From assembly GCF_014645835.1 (NCBI RefSeq), contig NZ_BMMM01000001.1, positions 186,001 through 250,000 on the forward strand: 64,000 bases of DNA. The letters run 5' to 3'. The position numbers and the translations under genes are program-made. Each line of letters opens with the position of its first letter. The stretch's first letter is position 1. Under the pieces are notes generated by a model. That model had not been told where the DNA came from. It made no database searches and saw only the letters and a program-made list of their open reading frames with translations. Below are positions 43,960 through 52,866 of the stretch, one piece after another. The DNA is from Streptomyces albiflavescens (GTDB taxonomy: Bacteria > Actinomycetota > Actinomycetes > Streptomycetales > Streptomycetaceae).

Positions 43960-45573
43960 ATGGTCCCCTGCATGACTTCGTTCCGTCCCGCCCCCGCCTG
44001 GCTGGCCGACGCCGTCTTCTACCAGATCTACCCGCAGTCGTTCGCCGACTCGAACGGCGACGGCATCGGCGACTTCAACGGAATCGCCGAGCGCCTCGAC
44101 CACCTCGCGTGGCTGGGCGTCAACACCGTGTGGCTCAACCCCTGCTTCGCCTCACCGTTCCGCGACGCCGGATACGACGTCTGCGACTATCTCGGCACCG
44201 CGCCCCGCTACGGCTCGAACGACGACCTCGCCGAGCTGGTGGACGAAGCGGGCCGCCGCGGCATCCGCGTGCTGCTGGACCTCGTGGCGGGTCACACCTC
44301 CGACGAGCACCCGTGGTTCAGGACCGCCGCGAACGATCCGACCGACGACCGGTACATCTGGGCGCCCGAGGGCCTGCCCGCCGGCTTCGTCCCCTCCCCT
44401 GGTACCCGCCCGGGCGGGTACCTCCCGAACTTCTTCGGCTTTCAGCCCGCCCTCAACTTCGGTTACGCGCGCGAGAATCCGGACGAGCCCTGGCGTCGAC
44501 CGGTCGACGCCGAGGGCCCGCGCGCCAACCGGGCGACCCTGCGCGCGATCATGGACCACTGGCTGGGGCTCGGCCTGTCCGGCTTCCGCGTCGACATGGC
44601 CGCGTCGCTGGTGAAGGACGACGCCGACAAGACGGAAACCGCCAGGATCTGGACGGAGTTGCGCCACTGGCTGGACGGCGCCCATCCGGACGCGGTGCTG
44701 CTCTCGGAGTGGGGCGAGCCGGAGGTGTCCGTCCCCGCGGGCTTCCACGCGGACTTCTTCCTCCAGTTCGGCGGACCCACCGACGGCCGCGCCCTGCGCT
44801 CGCTGTGGAGCAACGCCGAGGGCACGGTCAACGAGGCGTGGGCCCCGCTCGACTGCTTCTTCGACCCCAGCGGCAAGGGCTCGCCCCGCCCCTTCGTCGA
44901 GGCCTGGCACCGGGCGTCCACCGCCGTCGGCGACAGTGGCTTCATCTCCCTGCCCACCGCCAACCACGACTTCTCACGGCTCAACTGCGGCCCCCGCACG
45001 GCCGATCAGCTCCCCGCCGCCTTCACCTTCCAGCTCACCTGGCCGACACTCCCGGCGATCTACTACGGCGACGAGATCGGGATGCGCTACCTCCCGGGCC
45101 TGCCCGACAAGGAGGGCAGCGTGCTGGGCCCCCGCTACAACCGCGCGGGCTCCCGCACCCCGATGCAGTGGGACGACAGCCCGAACGCCGGCTTCTCCAC
45201 CGCCCCGCCCGACCATCTCTACCTCCCGCTCGACCCGTCCCCGGACCGCCCGACGGTCGCCGCCCAGCACGCCGACGACAGCTCCCTCCTGCATCTCGTA
45301 CGCCGCCTCGTCGCCCTCCGCACGGGCACGCCGGAACTGGGCTCGGGCGGCTCGGTGGAGGTGCTGAACGCCGGCTGTCCGTTCGTGTATGTGCGGGGCG
45401 AGCGGTATCTCGTCGTGGTCAATCCGCAGCGGGATACCGTGCGTTACGTGTGCGACGGCACCGATGACGCACGTCCCCTGGAGTCCGCCGGCATCCTCTT
45501 TCATGACGGAACCATCACCGCACGGGGATTCGCGTACGGCATCTTCGAGCTCGGCCGGCCGGCCGGCCGGTGA
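43960..45573 (+). CDS. GH13 alpha-glucosidase/trehalose-synthase-like glycosidase
   Basis: 537 residues from ATG 43960, chosen because AAGGAG (43943-43948) is well placed; ATG 43972 is a fallback. TIM-barrel GH13 motifs in order: AVFYQIYPQSFADSNGDGIG, the DLVAGHTS region, the nucleophile in SGFRVDMAAS, the acid/base Glu in LLSEWGEP, and TANHDFSRL with the third acid. A C-terminal beta domain follows. Calcium-site DSNGDGIGD is conserved. Cytosolic (no signal). Acts on alpha-glucosidic oligosaccharides; the exact linkage cannot be set from sequence. Confidence 0.93.
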   Translation: MVPCMTSFRPAPAWLADAVFYQIYPQSFADSNGDGIGDFNGIAERLDHLAWLGVNTVWLNPCFASPFRDAGYDVCDYLGTAPRYGSNDDLAELVDEAGRRGIRVLLDLVAGHTSDEHPWFRTAANDPTDDRYIWAPEGLPAGFVPSPGTRPGGYLPNFFGFQPALNFGYARENPDEPWRRPVDAEGPRANRATLRAIMDHWLGLGLSGFRVDMAASLVKDDADKTETARIWTELRHWLDGAHPDAVLLSEWGEPEVSVPAGFHADFFLQFGGPTDGRALRSLWSNAEGTVNEAWAPLDCFFDPSGKGSPRPFVEAWHRASTAVGDSGFISLPTANHDFSRLNCGPRTADQLPAAFTFQLTWPTLPAIYYGDEIGMRYLPGLPDKEGSVLGPRYNRAGSRTPMQWDDSPNAGFSTAPPDHLYLPLDPSPDRPTVAAQHADDSSLLHLVRRLVALRTGTPELGSGGSVEVLNAGCPFVYVRGERYLVVVNPQRDTVRYVCDGTDDARPLESAGILFHDGTITARGFAYGIFELGRPAGR

Positions 45574-45622
45574 CTCAACTGTCGTTCTCGACATATGCCT
45601 TGGTGCGTGCTTCACTCGTGAC

Positions 45623-45940
45623 ATGGCATCAATTCGCCTGACTCGCCCCACCCTTGAGGTCCTCAAGGTGCTACTGGCCTCCACGCCCGACAACCCGGCG
45701 TGGGGGCTGCGGATCTGTGAAGAGGCCGATCTCGGCTCCGGCACGGTCTATCCGATTCTCGAACGGCTCGTCGACGCGGGATGGACGGTCCGCAGAGCCG
45801 AGACCGGCGAGCATCCCGGTCGCCCGAAGCGCTACTACTACGAGCTCACGGCCACAGGCCGGCAGGCGACCCATCTGGCGAGCGAACGCAAGCCGCGGCT
45901 CTTCGGGCTGCGCCCGGCCGATGACGGGGGTGCGGCATGA
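45623..45940 (+). CDS. PadR-family regulator (short form)
   Basis: 105 residues, only the winged-helix domain (TRPTLEVLKVLLASTPDNPA, CEEADLGSGTVYPILERLVD, RPKRYYYELTATG). No AphA-like arm. Its stop overlaps the ATG of the membrane protein (ATGA), and such PadR/membrane pairs are frequent in Streptomyces. No clear ribosome site precedes ATG 45623, so it may be read from a leaderless or short-leader transcript. Confidence 0.9.
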   Translation: MASIRLTRPTLEVLKVLLASTPDNPAWGLRICEEADLGSGTVYPILERLVDAGWTVRRAETGEHPGRPKRYYYELTATGRQATHLASERKPRLFGLRPADDGGAA

Positions 45941-46692
45941 GCGTCGAGGAACGGCACGAGGAGCCCGTCCCGACGGCCGGCCCACTCGCTGTCGTCGCCG
46001 TCCTGGCCCCCGTGCTGGCTGGGACGTTTGCCGCCGTGTGCCTTCTCGTGGGCTACGGGCTGAAGATGCTGAGCCCGGCTCCCTCGTTCGCCGCCACGCT
46101 GCTCACCACGGGCTGGGTCTTCGGGGCCCTCACGGCGCTCGCCATCCTGGTCGCCGCGCTCGGCCTGCTGTTCACAGCCCTCCGCAACGGCAGCTCTTCA
46201 GCCGAGGAGACGCCCGCTGCGGCCCCGTCCGTCCCCCGGCGCCGCCCAAGTCGCGCGGGCAACGGCACGCTGGGCTTCGCCGCGTTCGTCGCCGGACGAC
46301 GTCGCACCCACCTCCGCGAGGAGTGGGCGGCCATCCTCGCCGGTGATCCGGAGCAGGACATCGTGCTGTCCTCTCGCGCGCGGATGCGTTACGCGCTCGG
46401 CTTCCTGTGGGCGGCCGTCCGGATGCGCGTCCGCGATCTCGCCGCTCCCCTGTGGGTACCGGTGGACTGGCTGCTGACCGTCGAGTCGCGCACGAACGGC
46501 TTCATCGCAGCCGTCGTCGGAACCCAGGCGATCTACATCGTCGGCCACGGTGGTCTCCCCGCCCTCGTCACGGAGGTCTGGGAGCCCTGCGGGATCGTGG
46601 GCGGCGCCCTCTACGTCCTGGCCCGTTGGCTCCGCCGTATCCGCGGCATCGAGCTCGCCACGGCGACACGGGACGAACCACCCGGTGAGTGA
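45937..46692 (+). CDS. Membrane protein coupled to PadR
   Basis: 251 residues with two N-terminal helices (LAVVAVLAPVLAGTFAAVCL; TGWVFGALTALAILVAALGL), a Pro/Arg linker, a soluble helical domain (LREEWAAILAGDPEQDIVLS, then RYALGFLWAAVRMRVRDLA) and two C-terminal helices. Family not recognised by name, though a similar EEW-A-x-L segment occurs in several Streptomyces membrane proteins. Co-translated with PadR, so it is presumably its target or signal partner. A hairpin follows at 46710-46739. Confidence 0.75.
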   Translation: MSVEERHEEPVPTAGPLAVVAVLAPVLAGTFAAVCLLVGYGLKMLSPAPSFAATLLTTGWVFGALTALAILVAALGLLFTALRNGSSSAEETPAAAPSVPRRRPSRAGNGTLGFAAFVAGRRRTHLREEWAAILAGDPEQDIVLSSRARMRYALGFLWAAVRMRVRDLAAPLWVPVDWLLTVESRTNGFIAAVVGTQAIYIVGHGGLPALVTEVWEPCGIVGGALYVLARWLRRIRGIELATATRDEPPGE

Positions 46693-46709
46693 GCACGAGT
46701 CGCGCGACA

Positions 46710-46739
46710 ACGCCCCGCTTCGAACCGAATGCGGGGCGT
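46710..46739. terminator. Hairpin after the PadR/membrane-protein operon
   Basis: ACGCCCCGC (46710-46718) pairs with GCGGGGCGT (46731-46739) around a 12-base loop, 18 bp after the stop at 46692. Confidence 0.6.
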
Positions 46740-46767
46740 CGTCGTGCTGCGGACTCCGTCCGTGGAC

Positions 46768-46842
46768 TAGGGGGCTTCTGATGGATCTCCGCGGCGTCGC
46801 GACGCCCGGCACGCACTCTCGCCGCACCGGACAAAAGCCCTA
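46768..46842. mobile_element. 75-bp TA-flanked element, identical to 13454-13528
   Basis: All 75 bases agree with the left 75 bases of the element at 13454-13656. It starts TA-GGGGGCTT and ends AAAGCCC-TA, so it looks like a complete unit. It directly truncates an SDR gene on its right. Confidence 0.75.
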
Positions 46843-46975
46843 CGAAGTGGCTCCGCTCGTCGTCTACCTGCTCTCGGACGAGTCGTCGTACGTGAACGGC
46901 GCCGAGATCACCATGGACGGCGGCTACTCGGCGCACGGCGGCGTGAAGGCGATCACGAACGCGCTCGACTCGTAG
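46843..46975 (+). pseudogene. C-terminal fragment of a short-chain dehydrogenase
   Basis: Text after the element reads EVAPLVVYLLSDESSYVNGA then MDGGYSAHGGVKAITNALDS and stop, the universal C-terminal end of classical SDRs. The catalytic and cofactor regions are absent. The last 23 bp overlap the end of the convergent MFS gene. Confidence 0.85.
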
Positions 46976-48410
46976 TCACCAGCCGGTCCCGAGCCGGTCG
47001 TTCGGACCTGCGCAGCAAGGTGAGCGCGCACCCCAGCCCGACCGCGGCGAGCACGACACACGCGGTGAACGCGGCCCGGTAGCCGGCCGTCAGCCCCGCG
47101 AGCCCGGGGCCGCCGGTCCAGGACATGGCGACGGACGAGACCACCGCGACCCCGAAGGCGCCCCCGATCTGGAAGGCCGCGGTGTTGATGCCGGACGCCA
47201 CGCCCGACTCCCGCTCCGCCACACCGGTAAGCGCCGCGATGGACCCGGCGACCGCGCAGGCGCCCAGACCCGGCCCGAAGATCAACAGCCCGGGGAACAG
47301 GTCACGGACGAATCCGCCGTCCACAGGAACCCCGGCCAGCAGCAGGCTGCCCACGCCCACCAGCGCAAGGCCGCCGACCGCGACCGGGCGTGCGCCGATT
47401 CGGGTGACCAGGGCCTGGCCCGCGTACGAACCGATGACGGCCGTCGCGGGCATCACGACGTTGTAGAGGCCGAACCTGAGCGGCGAGTAGCCGAGCACGC
47501 CCTGCCCGTACTGGGAGAGCGTGTACGACATCCCGAAGGCGCAGCTGCCGAGCAGGAACACCACGAGGTTGCCGCCGCTCACCGACCGCGTGCGCAGCAG
47601 CCGAAGCGGCACCAGGGGCTGCGTGGACCGTGCCTCGACGCGGACGAAGAGCAGTGCCAGCGCGGCCGCGACGGCGAACAGGCCGACCGTCTGCGCGGAC
47701 AGCCACCCGGCGCGGGGTGCCTCGACGACCGCGTACACGCATGCGACGAGCGTGGCGGTGACGGTGAGTGCCCCGGCCGGGTCGTACGAGCGGGTGCCTG
47801 CCTCGGCCCGGCTCTCCCGCAGCAGCCGTGGGCTCAGGGTGAGCAGGAGCAGCGCGACCGGCGCATTCAGGAAGAAGACCCACTGCCAGCCGAGGACATC
47901 GGTGAGCGGTCCGCCGATCAGCAGCGCGGCCGTGGCGCCGAATCCGCCGCTGCCGGACCAGATGGCGAGGGCCTTGTTCCGTTCAGGGCCCTCCTCGAAG
48001 GTGTTGAGCAGGAGGGACAGCGCGGTGGGCGCCATGACGGCGGCGGAGACGCCCTGCACGGCGCGCGCCGCCACCAGCACGCCCGCGCTCCAGGCGAACC
48101 CGCACAGCAGCGAGGACACTCCGAACAACAGCGTGCCGGCCATGAAGACACGGCGGCGGCCCAGGAGATCGGCGACCCGGCCGCCGAGCAGCAGCAACCC
48201 GCCGAAGCTCAGCAGATAGGCGCTCATGACCCATTGCGCGCCGCCCGTCGAGAAGCCGAGGCCGTCCGCGATGGACGGCAGCGCGAGGACGACGATCTGC
48301 GCGTCCAGGATGACCATGAATCCGGCCAGGCAGAGCAGGGCCAAGGCGCGCCGGCGGCGGGGGTCGGGGGTGCCGACGGACGGTGCCGTGGGGGTGTACG
48401 TGGCGGTCAT
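46953..48410 (-). CDS. MFS exporter, DHA2 type (14 TM), in the ECF sigma regulon
   Basis: 485 residues with 14 helices. ILDAQIVVLALPSIADGLGF opening, motif A GGRVADLLGRRRVF, and motif C-like GGFGATAALLIGGPLTDVLG. Drug or metabolite exporter. It starts 3 bp after a 91-residue ORF, and a promoter like that of the ECF/DGPF operon (48730-48756) lies 41 bp before that ORF, so the exporter is probably induced with the sigma factor operon. Confidence 0.93.
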   Translation of the reverse strand: MTATYTPTAPSVGTPDPRRRRALALLCLAGFMVILDAQIVVLALPSIADGLGFSTGGAQWVMSAYLLSFGGLLLLGGRVADLLGRRRVFMAGTLLFGVSSLLCGFAWSAGVLVAARAVQGVSAAVMAPTALSLLLNTFEEGPERNKALAIWSGSGGFGATAALLIGGPLTDVLGWQWVFFLNAPVALLLLTLSPRLLRESRAEAGTRSYDPAGALTVTATLVACVYAVVEAPRAGWLSAQTVGLFAVAAALALLFVRVEARSTQPLVPLRLLRTRSVSGGNLVVFLLGSCAFGMSYTLSQYGQGVLGYSPLRFGLYNVVMPATAVIGSYAGQALVTRIGARPVAVGGLALVGVGSLLLAGVPVDGGFVRDLFPGLLIFGPGLGACAVAGSIAALTGVAERESGVASGINTAAFQIGGAFGVAVVSSVAMSWTGGPGLAGLTAGYRAAFTACVVLAAVGLGCALTLLRRSERPARDRLVTTSRARS

Positions 48411-48413
48411 GGC

Positions 48414-48689
48414 TCAGCTCCCCAGGCGGAGGCCGGCGAGCCATACGTCCGGGGCACCGGGCCCTGGCTCGAGTTCCGGGGCATCTGGACCCGGTACGGG
48501 CGGAGCCGGGTCGACCTGGCCCGACACGACCGGATACGGCGCCGACGGGCCGGCCGAATCGGACATGGCGCCCGACGCGGCCGAGGCGCCGTGCGTCTGC
48601 GGCGTCGCCTGCCTGCGGGGCCCGAGCAGCCGGGCGAGGGCCTTCCTGACGGGCCGCGTCGGGACATCGACGGGGACGGTTGCGGTCAC
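48414..48689 (-). CDS. Small Pro-rich protein upstream of the MFS gene
   Basis: 91 residues from GTG 48689 with GGAGG 5 bp upstream. The N-terminus is basic (RPVRKALARLLGPRRQ); the rest is Pro/Ala/Gly-rich and probably disordered. No family recognised. The good ribosome site, the 3-bp gap to the MFS start and the upstream ECF-type promoter support it as a real first gene of a two-gene operon. Confidence 0.6.
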   Translation of the reverse strand: MTATVPVDVPTRPVRKALARLLGPRRQATPQTHGASAASGAMSDSAGPSAPYPVVSGQVDPAPPVPGPDAPELEPGPGAPDVWLAGLRLGS

Positions 48690-48729
48690 GGGAGCCTCCA
48701 GTGTCGCGATCGGGTCCTTGCACCCCACC

Positions 48730-48756
48730 GACGAACGGTCCCTACACCGATCGACA
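48730..48756 (-). promoter_or_regulatory. ECF-type promoter TGTCGA-N17-CGTC, copy 2
   Basis: -35 TGTCGA (48751-48756) and -10 CGTC (48730-48733), 17 bp apart, pointing at the small ORF and MFS exporter. It shares TTCGTCGGTGGGGTG around the -10 with the promoter at 51109-51135. The -35 lies within the 3-prime end of the ECF sigma gene. Confidence 0.75.
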
Positions 48757-49989
48757 CTCCGCGAGCCGTTTCTCCAGGAAGCGCCTCTCGGCGTCGTTCT
48801 CCACCTGCTCCAGCGCCCTGGCGTACGCCTCCGCGGCCTCCGGCGTGCGCCCCATGCGGCGCAGCAGGTCCGCGCGAGTCGCGGGCAGTAGGTGATAGCC
48901 CTCCAGCTCGCCCTCCCTTTCCAGTTTCGCCACCAGGGCCAGTCCTGCCGCCGGACTCTCGGCCATGCCCACGGCGACCGCCCGGTTGAGCCGCACCACG
49001 GCGGAGGGCACGAAGCGCTCCAACTCGCCGTAGAGGGCCGCGATGTCGGCCCAGTCCGTGTCCTCGGTGGTGGCGGCGGTGGCGTGGCAGGCGGCGATGG
49101 CGGCCTGGATCTGGTACGGCCCCGGACGCCCGCGGCGCAAGGCGGTTTCCAGCAGGGCGGCACCCTCGTCGATCGATGCCCTGTCCCAGGCCGTACGGTC
49201 CTGGTCCTCCAGCGTGACCAGTTCGCCCGCCGCGTCGACCCGCGTGCCGCGCCGGGCGTCGTGCAGCAGCAACAATGCGAGCAGACCCAGCACTTCGGGC
49301 TCGTCGGGCATCAGGCGGGTCAGCACGCGGGCGAGCCGGATCGCCTCCGCGCACAGGTTCGTGCGCACCAGATCGGCGCCCACCGTGGCGGCGTACCCCT
49401 CGTTGAAGAGCAGGTAGAGCACGCCGAGAACGCCCGTCGTCCGTTCGGGGAGGAGGTGCGCGGGCGGTACGCGGTACGGGATGCCCGCGTTGCGGATCTT
49501 CCGCTTGGCGCGGACCAGGCGCTGCGCCATGGTCGTCTCGGGGACGAGGAAGGCGCGGGCGATCTCGGGCGTGGTCAGCCCGGCGAGGGTGCGCAGGGTC
49601 AGCGCCACCCGGGCCTCGATGGGCAGCGCGGGGTGGCAGCAGGTGAAGATCAGCCGCAGCCGGTCGTCCTGGACCCCGCTGTCGTCTTCGTGTTCCGGGT
49701 CGTACGGTCCCTCGCCGCGCGCCAGCACGGCCACCTCCCGCAGCTTCTGTGCCCCCACCGCCTCCCGGCGCAGCACGTCCAGGGCGCGGTTGCGCGCGGT
49801 CGTGGTCAGCCAGGCGCCGGGGCGGCGCGGCACACCGTCGCACCGCCACCGGTCCAGGGCCTGGGCGAAGGCGTCCTGCGCGCACTCCTCGGCGAGGTCC
49901 CAGTCGCCGGTCACCCGGATCAGGGTGGCGACGACCTGACCCCACTCCTCGCGGAACGCGGCCGCGACCGCCTCCTCGACGTCGTTCAC
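48742..49989 (-). CDS. ECF sigma factor with C-terminal TPR-like extension (ECF42 type)
   Basis: 415 residues from GTG 49989. Sigma region 2 (AAFREEWGQVVATLIRVTGD ... QDAFAQALDRW) and region 4 (LRTLAGLTTPEIARAFLVPE, TMAQRLVRAKRKIR) are followed by a 220-residue helical extension (LLFNEGYAATVGADLVRTNL ... AYARALEQVENDAERRFLEK). Such sigma factors lack a classical anti-sigma factor and are next to DGPF/YCII genes, as here; the extension is required for activity. Its GTG overlaps the stop of the YCII gene. Promoters of the TGTCGA/CGTC form upstream of the operon and of the following exporter fit the known ECF42 recognition. Confidence 0.92.
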   Translation of the reverse strand: MNDVEEAVAAAFREEWGQVVATLIRVTGDWDLAEECAQDAFAQALDRWRCDGVPRRPGAWLTTTARNRALDVLRREAVGAQKLREVAVLARGEGPYDPEHEDDSGVQDDRLRLIFTCCHPALPIEARVALTLRTLAGLTTPEIARAFLVPETTMAQRLVRAKRKIRNAGIPYRVPPAHLLPERTTGVLGVLYLLFNEGYAATVGADLVRTNLCAEAIRLARVLTRLMPDEPEVLGLLALLLLHDARRGTRVDAAGELVTLEDQDRTAWDRASIDEGAALLETALRRGRPGPYQIQAAIAACHATAATTEDTDWADIAALYGELERFVPSAVVRLNRAVAVGMAESPAAGLALVAKLEREGELEGYHLLPATRADLLRRMGRTPEAAEAYARALEQVENDAERRFLEKRLAECRSV

Positions 49990-50327
49990 TCCCAGACCGG
50001 CCGCACCTCCACCGACCCGCCGCCCAGCGCCGCTGGATGACGGGACGCGAGCGCGATGGCCTCGTCGAGGTCGGCGACCTCGACGATGTCGAAGCCCGCG
50101 ACGTACTCCTTGGACTCCACGAACGGACCGTCGCTGAGCAGGACTTCGTCGCCCTGGACGCGGACGGTGGTGGCGTCGGTGGACGGCCGCAGCCGGGCTC
50201 CGCCCTTCACCACGTCGCGGCTGCGGACCTCTTCGATGTACGAGGTGAAGCGGGGGTCGTCGGCGATCTCCTCGGGGCTGAGCTCCTCGCCGCCGACGGG
50301 GGTGCAGATGAAGAACACGTACTTCAT
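49986..50327 (-). CDS. YCII/DGPF-domain protein
   Basis: 113 residues with the DGPF signature in EVLLSDGPFVESKEYVAGFD and a conserved IVEVADLDEAIALASRHPAA end. Ferredoxin-like YCII fold, co-encoded with ECF42 sigma factors; role unknown. Start and stop overlap both neighbours (4 bp each). Confidence 0.93.
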   Translation of the reverse strand: MKYVFFICTPVGGEELSPEEIADDPRFTSYIEEVRSRDVVKGGARLRPSTDATTVRVQGDEVLLSDGPFVESKEYVAGFDIVEVADLDEAIALASRHPAALGGGSVEVRPVWE

Positions 50328-51070
50328 GACCGTGCCTCCTCGTTTCCCGGGATTCCGGCGTCGAACGGGACCGATATGTGCTGGTGGACGATCTGCCACT
50401 TGTCTCCGGCCGCACGGTAACCGGTGGTCACCCGTGCGGTGGTGTCCAGCGCGTCGCCGTTGGTGAGCGTGGCGCGCATCCGCACGAGCGCGTGGCTGAA
50501 CGCGACGCTCTCGTCGACCCGGACGCGGAAGTCGAGCACCTCGCGCTCCACGGGTCCGGCCAGCGTCGCCCACCACCACTCCTCGGCCTTGCGCAGGGCC
50601 TCGATCCCGCGCTGCTCCAGGCCGCTCATGGGGTGGAACACCTCGACGTCCTTCGCATAGCAGGCCATCGCCCGGTCGACGTCCCGCTCTCGGGCAGCGG
50701 CGGTCAGCTCCGCGTCCAACCGGCGGATCTCCCCCTCGGCGTCCTCGTCGTCCCAGAACGCGCGCACCTCCATGGCCCCGATGGACGCCACGGGGTGCTT
50801 GGCGGCCGCCTCGATCGCCTCCTCCATGGTGTCGCACTCGAGGATGTCGAACCCGGCGACGTACTCCTTCGTCTCGGCGAACGGCCCGTCGGTGCGCAGC
50901 ACTTCGCCGTCGCGCACCCGCACGGTGACCGCCTCGGCGGGGAGCCGCAGCCGGTGGCCGTGCAGGCGTACGCCGCGCTCGGCGCCCAGCTCCTCGACCC
51001 AGGGTTCGACGGGCGCCATGCCGGAGGCGTCGGCGGTGTCGTCGCCGCAGACCAGCAGCATGTACTTCAT
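50324..51070 (-). CDS. YCII/DGPF domain fused to SnoaL-like domain
   Basis: 248 residues. The N-terminal YCII domain (1-110; RTDGPFAETKEYVAGFDILE) is joined to a SnoaL/NTF2-like domain (about 115-245; LDAELTAAARERDVDRAMAC, YAKDVEVFHPMSGLEQRG, ARVTTGYRAAGDKWQIVHQH). First gene of the ECF operon, 39 bp downstream of the -10 element. Fusions of this kind support a link between DGPF proteins and small-ligand binding. Confidence 0.92.
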   Translation of the reverse strand: MKYMLLVCGDDTADASGMAPVEPWVEELGAERGVRLHGHRLRLPAEAVTVRVRDGEVLRTDGPFAETKEYVAGFDILECDTMEEAIEAAAKHPVASIGAMEVRAFWDDEDAEGEIRRLDAELTAAARERDVDRAMACYAKDVEVFHPMSGLEQRGIEALRKAEEWWWATLAGPVEREVLDFRVRVDESVAFSHALVRMRATLTNGDALDTTARVTTGYRAAGDKWQIVHQHISVPFDAGIPGNEEARS

Positions 51071-51108
51071 GGTTCCTCCAGATGCTCACGAGGTCCTGAC
51101 ACCCCACC

Positions 51109-51135
51109 GACGAACGGGGCCGCTCCGAATCGACA
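51109..51135 (-). promoter_or_regulatory. ECF-type promoter TGTCGA-N17-CGTC, copy 1 (autoregulation)
   Basis: -35 TGTCGA (51130-51135) and -10 CGTC (51109-51112), with the same 17-bp spacing as at 48730-48756. Directs the DGPF/SnoaL-DGPF-sigma operon starting at 51070. Confidence 0.8.
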
Positions 51136-51203
51136 CCCTTCCAGATTCTCCTGCGTACGTCCGGACACGCGAGGAAGCCGGGGCGCGAGCCCCGGCTCCC
51201 GTC

Positions 51204-51512
51204 TCACACACCTGCGTACTGGACGGCCGCCGCCTCCGCCGCCGACTCGCCGGTGACGCCGACGGCCGCGCGGGCGGTGTTCTTGCGTACCAGCAGCAGG
51301 GTGACCACAGCGCCGAGCAGTGAGGCGCAGCCGCAGATCACCACGCCGAGCGCCATGCCGTGGCCGAGCGCGGTCCGGGCCGCCGCCCTGGCACCGACCG
51401 GTCATCTCGATCGGCACGGCGTTCACGGCCACCGAGGTCAGCGAGGACACGACGCAGATGAAGCCGATGCCGAGCAGCAGCACCGGGCCGATGAACGCCG
51501 CGAGGGACGTCG
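51204..51512 (-). pseudogene. MFS transporter C-terminal remnant with internal deletion
   Basis: Two parts in different frames: IGPVLLLGIGFICVVSSLTS then VAVNAVPIEMTGR (to about 51390), and ARTALGHGMALGVVICGCAS then LLGAVVTLLLVRKNTARA to the stop at 51204. The middle of the C-terminal half, roughly two helices, is missing and the first ten helices are absent. Inactive. Confidence 0.75.
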
Positions 51513-51558
51513 TGGTATGCGCGGGGTCAGCGGCGCAGCTTCACAGCAGCTCGCGGAG

Positions 51559-52815
51559 TCAGCCGCGGGAGGTTCCCGGCCGTACGGGGAGCGCTCGTAC
51601 GCTGTTGCCCACGAAACTGGAGTGACGGGAGAGTTCCGTCTCGGACACGGCGAGGTCGAGGTCGGGGAAGCGGGTGAACAGCCGCTCCAGCGCGATGATG
51701 GACTCCAGGCGCGCCAGCGGGGCGCCCAGACAGTAGTGAGCGCCGTGCCCGAGGGAGAGGTGCCGGGCGGCGCCGGGCCTGCCGGGCCGGGTCACGTCGA
51801 AGCGGTCGGCGTCGGGGCCGTGCGCGGCCCGGTCGCGCCCCGCGGCCGAGTAACCGGCGAGCACCGGTGTGCCCTTGGGGATCACGGTCCCGTCGAGGGT
51901 GAGATCCCGCACCGGATACCGGAAGGGGAAGTAGCTGACCGGCGCGTCCCAGCGCAGCGTCTCCTCGACGACATCCGCCCAGCTCGCCTCGCCCTTGGTG
52001 ACCAGGTCCAGTTGATCCCGGTGGCCGCACAACGCCCGTACGGCATTGGTGATGAGGTTCAGTGTGGTCTCGTGCCCGGCGATGATCATCAGCACCAGGG
52101 TGCCGATGAGTTCCTCCTGGCTCAGCCGGTCGCCCTCCTCGTCCCGGGCGGCGATCAACGCGCTGGTGAGGTCGTCGCCGGGCTCCTCGGCCCGCGCCGA
52201 GGCCACGGCGCTCAGGACGGCCACCAGCTCCCGGTTCGCGGCGACGGCCTGCTCGGGGCCGATGTCCGTGGCGACCACCTGGTTCGACAAATGGTGCAGC
52301 CGGTCTTGGTACTCCGCGTCGACACCGAGCAGCTCGCCGATGACCCCCATCGGCAGCGGCAGCGCGAAGTGCCGGCGCAGATCGGCGACTCCCCCACCGC
52401 CTTCGGCCGCGCGGTGAAGGTCGTCGAGCAATCCGGCCGTCAACTCATCGATACGGGGCCGAAGCTGCTCCACCCGACGTGCGGTGAACGCCTTGCTGAC
52501 CAGCGACCGCAGCCGCCGATGGTCCTCCCCGTCCGCGGTCGTCATCCCCCGTACGGTCGCGAAGGTCGTCAACGGCCATCCGGCGGCTATCCGCCCCTCC
52601 CTCAGCGCCGTGAAGTGCTCCGCCCCCTTGGCGACTTCGGGATGCGCGAGGAACTCCTTCAACGCCTCGTGCCCGAGCACCGCCATGCCCGCCACCTCAC
52701 CGGGCAGCACCACCGGTGTGACGGCGCCCCGCACGAGCAGCCGCGCGTTGTCGGCGTGCGGGCAGCCGCCGGCCGGGTCCATACGGTGCGGTGCGACGGG
52801 TGAGGTGTCCACCAA
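51559..52815 (-). CDS. Cytochrome P450
   Basis: 418 residues. I-helix AGHETTLN near residue 240, K-helix EETLRW (ExxR), the PFRYPV region, and the heme-binding loop LSLGHGAHYCLGAPLARLE near 345 with the Cys ligand. N-terminal text (MDPAGGCPHADNARL) is like CYP107/105-type bacterial P450s. Cytosolic monooxygenase needing ferredoxin and reductase; none is adjacent. Hydroxylates an unknown small molecule. Confidence 0.96.
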   Translation of the reverse strand: MVDTSPVAPHRMDPAGGCPHADNARLLVRGAVTPVVLPGEVAGMAVLGHEALKEFLAHPEVAKGAEHFTALREGRIAAGWPLTTFATVRGMTTADGEDHRRLRSLVSKAFTARRVEQLRPRIDELTAGLLDDLHRAAEGGGGVADLRRHFALPLPMGVIGELLGVDAEYQDRLHHLSNQVVATDIGPEQAVAANRELVAVLSAVASARAEEPGDDLTSALIAARDEEGDRLSQEELIGTLVLMIIAGHETTLNLITNAVRALCGHRDQLDLVTKGEASWADVVEETLRWDAPVSYFPFRYPVRDLTLDGTVIPKGTPVLAGYSAAGRDRAAHGPDADRFDVTRPGRPGAARHLSLGHGAHYCLGAPLARLESIIALERLFTRFPDLDLAVSETELSRHSSFVGNSVRALPVRPGTSRG

Positions 52816-52866
52816 TTCTCCTTGAGGGGCGCCGAGTCGGGACGTACGACGATCGATTCTGCCCGC

